A stretch of 5,053 bases of DNA from positions 1 through 5,053 of the forward strand of contig CAZVFE010000101.1 of the NCBI GenBank assembly GCA_964626405.1, in the 5' to 3' direction. Below, in pieces: positions 1-5,053 of the stretch. Below the pieces are notes generated by a model. That model saw only the letters and a program-made list of their open reading frames with translations, was not told the DNA's origin and searched no databases. A program made the translations under genes and the position numbers. The stretch is from CAZVFE01 sp964626405. GTDB lineage: Bacteria; Bacteroidota; Bacteroidia; Cytophagales; Spirosomataceae. Every line of letters starts with the position of its first letter. Within the stretch, counting starts at the first letter, position 1.

Positions 1-1
1 A

Positions 2-1510
2 ATGAAAACTATCCAAAAACAAACCTTGTGGGGAACAATTATTTCTTTTTTAGGAGTGTTTTTCGGAACCATCAATCAAGGATTTTTAATTCCTAAATAC
101 TTAGAGACAGAACAATTAGGATTAATTTCAATTTTATTTTCCTATTCTGTAATTCTTCAGGTAATGGGGCCTTTAGGATTTAATTATGCAGGATCTAAAT
201 TTTTTGCAAAATTTGAAGATTCAAACAAAGGGCATAATGGATTTTTGTTTTTAGGTTTATTTTTCATCCTAATAGGAATTATTATTTCCTCATTTTTATT
301 ATTTATTTTCAAAAATTGGATAATTGGTACCCAAATCCAATCTTCTAATTTATTTCAAGATTATTTTTACTATTTGTATCCCTTATTAATTTTTAACACA
401 TTATTTAATTTTTTTGATAATTATGCTAAAAATCTTAGAGATACATTTTGGGGTGTTTTTTTAAGCCAATTTTTTAATAGATTTGGAACTTTTCTGGCGA
501 CTATTTTGGTCATTTTTGGCTTTATAGACTTTCAAATTTTTCTTAAAATTTGGCTTTTTGTTCAATGCGTTCCTGCCTTATTAATTTTCTTACATATTCT
601 GCGTCTCCCAGGTTTTTCTTTTAAACCTAATGCCTATTTTTTTCAATCAGATTTTAAAAATGAATTTATTAGTTTTTCTATCTGGAGTTTATTTACGGGG
701 ATTGGTACAATTGCAATTTTTAAAATTGATTCTATCTTGGTTTATCGTTATTTGGGACTATCACAAATTGGAATTTATAATTTTTGTTTGCTTTTCGGTT
801 CGGTAATGTCTATTTCTTATAATATCAATCTAAAAACAGCTACATCCTTTATAATTAAATCAATTCAAGATGAAGAATGGGATAAAGTGGAAAGAATTTA
901 TAAAAAAAGTAGTTTAACCCAAGCTATTTTTGGATTTGGAATATTAATTCTTTCATTTTCATGTCTAGAAATTCTGTTTTCATTAATTAATAAACCCGAA
1001 TTTAATGCAGCTATTTGGCCGATATTAATTATTGGCTATACTAAAATATTTGATTTAATATCGGGCATGAATACCTTGATTCTTTTATATTCAAAATATT
1101 ATAAATGGGATATAGTATTAAATGGTATTTTTGTTATTTTTCTAATTTTTTTGAACGCTCTTTTAATTCCTGATTTTGGAATAAATGGTGCATCGATTGC
1201 CTTATTTTTTGCTACTATAATTTATAATTTTTTAAGAGTGTCATTGATTTATAAGAAATTTAATCTTCTGCCTTTTAAATCATCTTTAATAGAAATATTT
1301 ATAATTGGGACAATATTGATTGGAATTGGATTTATCATGCCAGATTTCAAACAAGATTTAATTTCAAAAATATTCACCTTATTTTATAAATCTTTCGTGC
1401 TAGGAGGAATTTTTACTTTTATTGTTATAAAAAGAAACTATTCAGAGGATATTAACGAGGTTTTTGATAAATTTTTAAATTATTTAAAGTTTTTATTTAT
1501 TGCCAAATAA
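2..1510 (+). CDS. Wzx-type polysaccharide flippase (MOP superfamily membrane transporter)
   Basis: Predicted inner-membrane protein of 502 residues that would flip lipid-linked oligosaccharide units to the outer face of the membrane during surface-polysaccharide assembly. About 14 hydrophobic segments can be read, roughly at residues 11-33, 40-62, 80-103, 120-140, 152-172, 178-200, 221-241, 253-275, 305-328, 336-360, 368-390, 394-415, 428-446 and 458-476. This is the size and topology of the MOP (MATE/MVF/Wzx) superfamily. The N-terminal half has the family pattern of a basic start, a first helix, then a 'PKYL..EQLG' loop (31-40). The second half opens with 'KIDSILV.RYLG' (241-252), as in many Bacteroidota O-antigen transporters. 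The ATG at base 2 gives a natural N-terminus (MKTIQKQT), but only one upstream base is visible, so ribosome binding site and promoter cannot be judged. It is very A/T-rich, partly because of its Phe/Ile/Leu content. Its last 31 bases overlap the convergent methyltransferase gene. The sugar substrate cannot be deduced. A teichuronic-type exporter of the same fold is the main alternative. Confidence 0.88.
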   Translation: MKTIQKQTLWGTIISFLGVFFGTINQGFLIPKYLETEQLGLISILFSYSVILQVMGPLGFNYAGSKFFAKFEDSNKGHNGFLFLGLFFILIGIIISSFLLFIFKNWIIGTQIQSSNLFQDYFYYLYPLLIFNTLFNFFDNYAKNLRDTFWGVFLSQFFNRFGTFLATILVIFGFIDFQIFLKIWLFVQCVPALLIFLHILRLPGFSFKPNAYFFQSDFKNEFISFSIWSLFTGIGTIAIFKIDSILVYRYLGLSQIGIYNFCLLFGSVMSISYNINLKTATSFIIKSIQDEEWDKVERIYKKSSLTQAIFGFGILILSFSCLEILFSLINKPEFNAAIWPILIIGYTKIFDLISGMNTLILLYSKYYKWDIVLNGIFVIFLIFLNALLIPDFGINGASIALFFATIIYNFLRVSLIYKKFNLLPFKSSLIEIFIIGTILIGIGFIMPDFKQDLISKIFTLFYKSFVLGGIFTFIVIKRNYSEDINEVFDKFLNYLKFLFIAK

Positions 1511-2244
1511 TTTGCATATCGAAAAATTTCATGCTTACTCTCATAGGATTTTATTTCTTCCAATCCATCTTTCAAAATTCTATATAATTGATAATTTGGA
1601 TTTAAAAGGTTGAAAAAATCCAAAAAGAAGTTTTTTGAATAAACCTGCTGTGAACCAAATTCAAATTGAATGATATGAATCTTGTTTTGACTTATAAAAT
1701 TTTTTGCTCCTTCAAATACATTCATCTCAAAACCCTCAACATCTATTTTTATAAAATCAATTTTGTTTATTTTGTTTTCATAGCAATATTCATCTAAACT
1801 TATAAATTCAACTTCAATCTCTTCGTTTTTATAAATTTGATTCGTCACTTCAGATTGAGAAGAAAAAGTTGGAGCTTCTGGATAATAAAACATTTTTATT
1901 TTTTCGGTTTTATTGCCTAGTCCCAAAGGATTAAGTTTTCCCTTTTTCAATTTTATGGAATTTAACTTTTTGAAAGTTTGTGGAATAGGTTCAAAACTAT
2001 GAATTTCACCATTTGGGAAATATTCTAATAAGTCCTTGGTATAATTTCCAATATTTGCTCCTACATCAAATAGTACTGGAGAATCAGAAATTTTATTTTG
2101 TAATAATTTTAATAAATTTCTTTCTCCACTTCCTACGATATTGTAATTTAATCCTTTTAGAGAAAAATGAAATATCTTCCAAAAAATTTTTTGGAATATG
2201 GCCCTTCCATAAATTTTTCCAAAAACCTTATCTACTATTTTCAT
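1480..2244 (-). CDS. FkbM-family SAM-dependent methyltransferase
   Basis: A 254-residue protein of the FkbM family (Methyltransf_21 type), which transfers a methyl group from S-adenosylmethionine, usually to a hydroxyl of a sugar or natural product. The glycine-rich SAM motif is 'VLFDVGANIGNYT' at residues 57-69. The acidic strand-2 end is 'SFEPIP' at 83-88. The family signature 'IDFIKIDVEGFEMNVFEGA' lies at 162-180, followed by 'IIQFEFG' at 191-197 and the C-terminal 'NYLAI' at 245-249. About 50 residues of basic and aromatic-rich sequence precede the methyltransferase core, and no signal peptide is seen, so it should be cytoplasmic, perhaps membrane-associated. The ATG follows immediately after the TAA of the upstream TPR gene with no bases between, and the stretch before it lacks a strong Shine-Dalgarno site, so translation is probably coupled. 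Next to a flippase, the likely role is O-methylation of a surface glycan, but this is inference and the substrate is unknown. Confidence 0.9.
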   Translation of the reverse strand: MKIVDKVFGKIYGRAIFQKIFWKIFHFSLKGLNYNIVGSGERNLLKLLQNKISDSPVLFDVGANIGNYTKDLLEYFPNGEIHSFEPIPQTFKKLNSIKLKKGKLNPLGLGNKTEKIKMFYYPEAPTFSSQSEVTNQIYKNEEIEVEFISLDEYCYENKINKIDFIKIDVEGFEMNVFEGAKNFISQNKIHIIQFEFGSQQVYSKNFFLDFFNLLNPNYQLYRILKDGLEEIKSYESKHEIFRYANYLAINKNFK

Positions 2245-3339
2245 TTACTTTAGCCCATTTATTTCTTTAATATTTCTTTTATATTCACAATGCTCCTTTG
2301 ATAAATTTAAATATTTATTTTTAATAGCAGCATTTCCTCTATTATAATTAATACGAGCTAAACCTAAATAGGCCATTCCTCGATATTCCCGTGTATATTT
2401 TTCCTCATAAGGTAATTTTATCGTTTTCAAATAAGCAATTTCAGCATCTTTTATTTCTCCGTTTTTTTCATCAATTAGTCCTTTGAATAACCAAAAAGCT
2501 GCTTTATAGTACGGACTATCATATTTTTCTAATTTGTCTAATAATTCTTGAATTCCATCCATATTTTCCGCTAATATCTTTACTTCAATATACTGCATCA
2601 AAAATATTGGATTATTCGGAAATTTTTTATGTAATTCAGCAAAAAGTGGAAGGGATTTTTCTGGCTTATTCTCGTATTTTTTATATAAGTACGCCAATTG
2701 GAATCCTGCTTCATTCCCTGTAAATAAACTTTTTTTAAATCCTAAATTCAATTCCTTTATGCCCAATTCCTTATTTCCAGATTTAAAAAAAAATAGAAAT
2801 GGCTTTACTGCCGGATGGACATCGCCATAGGCCTCTCTTAAATAATTATATAATCCTGTGGTATATAAAAATTCTGGTTCCTTTTCAATTAATTTACTAC
2901 TTTCAATAATACTGTAATAAGCATTCTTCGCATGTGTAATTGCAGTAATATAATTTCCTAAATCTGCATTTATACCTGCTAAATACCCCTCTGAGGACAA
3001 TTTAAAAAATAATTTTTCATTTCCTGGGGATAATTTATCCGTTTTTTTCGAAGCCCTTTCTAGAATAATTTTATAATTAATTAGCATTCCAGGATTTTTC
3101 TCAAAAGGATAAAATTCCCTTTCCATAATCATTGCTGATAATAAATCTACCACTGGGTGCTCTGGATAATTTTGCTTTATTTTCTCTATTGATTTCTTCG
3201 CCTGAATAAATTTAAAATCATACATATTATTCAAAACATCTTCGATCATGACACGTCCTACTGAATCCTTGAAAATTTGTGATTTGATTTCTGCAGAAAT
3301 CAGAATTAAAATGGCGATTATAAACAGGCGAAAATTCAT
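2245..3339 (-). CDS. Exported TPR-like repeat protein of unknown function
   Basis: A 364-residue protein with a signal peptide: basic start (MNFR), hydrophobic core at 5-16 and a probable cleavage after Ser20 ('IKS|Q'), giving a mature protein that begins with Gln as is common in Bacteroidota. There is no lipobox Cys, so it is probably periplasmic. The mature part is almost all helical and repeat-like. Helix-turn-helix units with TPR-style Ala/Gly/Tyr/Leu spacing are visible around 36-70, 115-148, 209-243 ('LAYLYKKYENKPEKSLPLF', then 'KKFPNNPIF'), 245-272, 278-308 and 320-350. The central stretch 161-200 ('TGLYNYLREAYGDVHP', then 'ELGIKEL') weakly recalls the TTC39/IML2-like TPR domain; this is an impression only. 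Such proteins usually act as protein-protein scaffolds, and no enzymatic motif was found. It is the first gene of the - strand unit and abuts the methyltransferase start. A 9-base homopolymer inside codons 183-185 is the one oddity. Gene call and export are fairly secure; the function is not recognised. Confidence 0.82.
   Translation of the reverse strand: MNFRLFIIAILILISAEIKSQIFKDSVGRVMIEDVLNNMYDFKFIQAKKSIEKIKQNYPEHPVVDLLSAMIMEREFYPFEKNPGMLINYKIILERASKKTDKLSPGNEKLFFKLSSEGYLAGINADLGNYITAITHAKNAYYSIIESSKLIEKEPEFLYTTGLYNYLREAYGDVHPAVKPFLFFFKSGNKELGIKELNLGFKKSLFTGNEAGFQLAYLYKKYENKPEKSLPLFAELHKKFPNNPIFLMQYIEVKILAENMDGIQELLDKLEKYDSPYYKAAFWLFKGLIDEKNGEIKDAEIAYLKTIKLPYEEKYTREYRGMAYLGLARINYNRGNAAIKNKYLNLSKEHCEYKRNIKEINGLK
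2785..2793. repeat. A9 (T9 on coding strand) homopolymer inside the TPR gene
   Basis: Nine consecutive A on the + strand are read on the - strand as three TTT codons, Phe183 to Phe185 of the exported TPR protein. It is the longest single-base run I found in the window; other runs reach about seven. Runs of this length can slip during replication or transcription. A one-base change would truncate the protein near its middle. Whether it varies in nature cannot be told from one sequence. Confidence 0.6.
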
Positions 3340-3363
3340 TAATTAATTTCTTAAAATATTCCT

Positions 3364-3371
3364 TATTTTTG
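3364..3371 (+). promoter_or_regulatory. Candidate Bacteroidota -7 promoter box upstream of the M16 peptidase gene
   Basis: The 48-bp gap between the divergent units contains TATTTTTG on the + strand, an exact match to the TAnnTTTG -7 element used by the primary sigma factor of Bacteroidota. It would start transcription about 5-8 bases downstream, giving a leader of about 10 bases before the ATG at 3388. No convincing TTG -33 element was found at the expected distance, so it is a half-match in very A/T-rich DNA. No equally good box was found on the - strand for the TPR gene. Confidence 0.35.
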
Positions 3372-3387
3372 TAAATATTGAAAACGA

Positions 3388-4629
3388 ATGATTGAATTTA
3401 AAGAACATATTTTAGATAACCAACTTAAGCTTATTGTACATGAGGATCCAACTGCCAATACAGCAGTTGTAAATGTTTTATATGATGTTGGTTCAAGAGA
3501 TGAAAATCCTGAAAAAACAGGATTTGCGCACCTTTTTGAGCACTTGATGTTTGGCGGTTCCAAGAATATACCCGAATTTGATACTGCCTTACAAAAAGTG
3601 GGGGGACAAAATAATGCATTTACCTCTCCAGATATAACAAATTACTATATCACCATTCCTTACCAAAATTTAGAAACTGCTTTTTGGTTGGAGTCTGATA
3701 GGATGAAAGAATTGGCCTTCAGCCCTAAATCTTTGGAAGTCCAGAGAAAAGTAGTTATTGAGGAATTTAAGCAAAGATATTTAAATCAACCCTATGGAGA
3801 AGCATGGCTAAAATTTAGACCCTTGGCCTACAAAGTGCACCCTTATCGTTGGGCTACCATAGGTGAAAAAATAGAACATATCGAGAATGCAAGCTTAGAG
3901 GATGTAAAAGAATTTTTCTACACACATTATGTTCCCGCCAACGCAACAATCGTCGTAGCTGGGAAAGTCAAATTTGAAGAAGTTTTATTGTTGGTTGAAA
4001 AGTGGTTTGGAGATATCCCTTCTGGGAAAAAACCGGTTAGGAATCTTCCAAAAGAACCTATCCAGACTGAAAATCGTAGGGAAATAATTGAATCAAAGGT
4101 TCCTGCAAATTCAATATATATGGGTTTTCCAATGCCAGGAAGAATGAATCCAAATTATGCATCTATTGATCTAGTTTCTGATATTTTAGGTAGAGGGGAT
4201 TCCTCCTTCCTTCAGCAAAAATTAGTAGAAAATAATAAAGTTTTTACGTCAATTTCTTCCTATGTAATGGGTTCAATTGATCCGGGTATGCTGATGATCC
4301 ACGGAAATTTAGCTGAGAATATTCAAATTGAGGAGGCAGAAAATTCAATTTTGGAAAGTCTAGAAGAATTTTCCAATTTAACTATTCCTGAAAACTCTTT
4401 GAAAAAAGTAAAAAACCAGGCTGAAGCGAGTTTAGTCTTTGGAGAAGTGGAAGTACTTAATCGTGCTATGAATTTGGCTTTTGCCTCTAATTTAGGAAAT
4501 ACTGATTTCGTAAATCAAGAATCTGATCAAATCCAAGCAGTTGAATTAAAGGATATTCAGGAATGGTCAAAAAAATTATTTAAATTAGGTTCAAGAAATA
4601 CCTTAATTTATCAAAAAATTGAATCATGA
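3388..4629 (+). CDS. M16B-family zinc metallopeptidase subunit (HxxEH-bearing)
   Basis: A 413-residue protein of the pitrilysin/insulinase/processing-peptidase clan, in the single-unit M16B size class. The N-terminal domain carries the inverted zinc motif 'HLFEH' at 48-52 (His48 and His52 as ligands, Glu51 as base) and the third-ligand region 'VVIEEF' with Glu125/Glu126. Other conserved family patches are 'GGQNNAFTS.D.TNYY' (72-87) and 'HPYR' (151-154). The linker to the C-terminal domain follows the 'WFGDIP' strand at 206-211, and the C-terminal domain includes 'LGRGDSSFLQQKL' (267-279). At the place where active M16 enzymes carry an Arg and a Tyr seven residues apart for substrate binding, I read Val280 and Thr287, so it may need a partner subunit. 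There is no signal peptide, suggesting a cytoplasmic location. The ATG at 3388 is supported by an in-frame TGA at 3379-3381 and by a family-like start. No clear Shine-Dalgarno sequence is seen. It overlaps ispF by four bases. The natural substrate is unknown. Confidence 0.93.
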   Translation: MIEFKEHILDNQLKLIVHEDPTANTAVVNVLYDVGSRDENPEKTGFAHLFEHLMFGGSKNIPEFDTALQKVGGQNNAFTSPDITNYYITIPYQNLETAFWLESDRMKELAFSPKSLEVQRKVVIEEFKQRYLNQPYGEAWLKFRPLAYKVHPYRWATIGEKIEHIENASLEDVKEFFYTHYVPANATIVVAGKVKFEEVLLLVEKWFGDIPSGKKPVRNLPKEPIQTENRREIIESKVPANSIYMGFPMPGRMNPNYASIDLVSDILGRGDSSFLQQKLVENNKVFTSISSYVMGSIDPGMLMIHGNLAENIQIEEAENSILESLEEFSNLTIPENSLKKVKNQAEASLVFGEVEVLNRAMNLAFASNLGNTDFVNQESDQIQAVELKDIQEWSKKLFKLGSRNTLIYQKIES

Positions 4630-5053
4630 ATATAAGAATCGGACAAGGATATGATGTTCATCGGTGGACCAAAGGGCGACCATTGATATTAGGAGGTATT
4701 GAAATTCCATCTGAATTTGGTCCGCTTGGTCATTCAGATGCCGATGTGGTTTGTCATAGTTTATGTGATGCAATCCTTGGAGCAGCAAATATGCGAAACA
4801 TCGGGTATCATTTCTCCGATAAAGATCCACAATGGAAGGGAGTAGCCTCTACCTTACTTTTAAAAAAAGTATTAGAAATGATAAGTGAGAAAGGTTGGGC
4901 TTTAGGTAATGCAGATCTAACTGTGGTTTTAGATGAACCAAAATTGAATCCATATATTCCCAAAATGAAGGAAAATTTGGAAAGTCTTCTTAACTTGAAA
5001 GAAGGTACAATTTCCATTAAGGCCACTACCTCAGAGGGTATCGGATTTGTTGG
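4626..5053 (+). CDS. ispF: 2-C-methyl-D-erythritol 2,4-cyclodiphosphate synthase, 3'-truncated by window end
   Basis: IspF converts 4-diphosphocytidyl-2-C-methyl-D-erythritol 2-phosphate to the 2,4-cyclodiphosphate, releasing CMP, in the MEP isoprenoid pathway; it is a cytoplasmic homotrimer. The frame from ATG 4626 gives 142 residues with no stop before the edge. The family is about 160 residues long, so some 17-20 are missing. Zinc ligands are Asp10 and His12 in 'GQGYDVHR' and His44 in 'GHSDADVVCH' (35-44). 'LGAAN' (51-55), 'FSDKDP' (63-68), 'PKLNPYIPKM' (105-114) and the CMP/phosphate-binding 'KATTSEGIGFVG' start at 132 are all in the expected order and spacing. The one departure is Asn58, where E. 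coli IspF has Asp56 in 'GDIG'. The ATG overlaps the peptidase TGA (ATGA), so it is probably co-transcribed and translationally coupled. The peptidase partnership has no known biochemical link to isoprenoid synthesis. Confidence 0.97.
   Translation, partial: MNIRIGQGYDVHRWTKGRPLILGGIEIPSEFGPLGHSDADVVCHSLCDAILGAANMRNIGYHFSDKDPQWKGVASTLLLKKVLEMISEKGWALGNADLTVVLDEPKLNPYIPKMKENLESLLNLKEGTISIKATTSEGIGFV

Noticed and set aside
1474..1488. Inverted repeat TTTAAAT-T-ATTTAAA near the convergent gene ends, followed by T-rich sequence, as a possible terminator.
   Set aside because: The stem is A/T only with a one-base centre, so a real hairpin would have about five A-T pairs. It lies inside both coding regions and in DNA where such repeats occur by chance.
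2013..2270. An 85-residue + strand open frame opposite the methyltransferase start.
   Set aside because: It is antisense to two well-supported genes, is Phe/Leu/Ile-rich as expected of a shadow of Lys/Asn/Glu-rich coding, and shows no family motif.
3338..3347. Perfect 10-bp palindrome ATTAATTAAT at the TPR start as a possible operator.
   Set aside because: It is low-complexity A/T sequence overlapping the start codon, with no second copy seen near the other promoter, so chance is the simpler explanation.
3363..3619. Two short - strand open frames (66 and 62 residues) opposite the start of the peptidase gene.
   Set aside because: Both lie opposite the strongly conserved HxxEH region of the M16 gene and have no recognisable domain.
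4624..5026. Two short - strand open frames (68 and 72 residues) opposite ispF.
   Set aside because: They are shadows of ispF, which reads in full on the + strand with all its zinc ligands in place.

Overview
The window looks like a chromosomal segment of a low-GC member of the Bacteroidota. The evidence is A/T-rich coding throughout, start codons preceded by A/T-rich leaders without a clear GGAGG Shine-Dalgarno sequence, a TAnnTTTG-type -7 box in the only real intergenic gap, a secreted protein with an 'S|Q' signal-peptide end, and a flippase and IspF whose sequences read like those of that phylum. This placement is inference; no rRNA or other marker is present.

Layout. Five protein-coding genes fill the window almost completely. 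Left part (1-3339): a Wzx-type polysaccharide flippase on the + strand (2-1510) runs tail-to-tail into an FkbM-family methyltransferase on the - strand (1480-2244), with their last 31 bases overlapping. The methyltransferase is the downstream gene of a two-gene - strand unit whose first gene encodes an exported TPR-like protein (2245-3339). The TPR stop codon directly abuts the methyltransferase start (TAA|ATG). Right part (3388-5053): a + strand unit of an M16B zinc metallopeptidase (3388-4629) followed by ispF (4626 to the window end, truncated), overlapping by ATGA. A 48-bp gap (3340-3387) separates the two divergent units and carries a plausible + strand promoter. No tRNA, rRNA, CRISPR array, insertion sequence or gap longer than 300 bases was seen.

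How the genes fit together. The flippase and the FkbM methyltransferase suggest the edge of a surface-polysaccharide locus that would continue to the left of the window. IspF is a housekeeping enzyme of the MEP isoprenoid pathway. Sampled lines have visibly lower G+C in the left part than in the right, consistent with a boundary between accessory and core DNA near 3340-3390. No system new in kind was recognised. The observations most worth checking are the M16 peptidase that keeps its zinc site but seems to lack the R/Y substrate-binding pair with no partner in view, an Asp-to-Asn change at a conserved active-site position of IspF, and an A9 tract inside the TPR gene that could switch it and its coupled methyltransferase.
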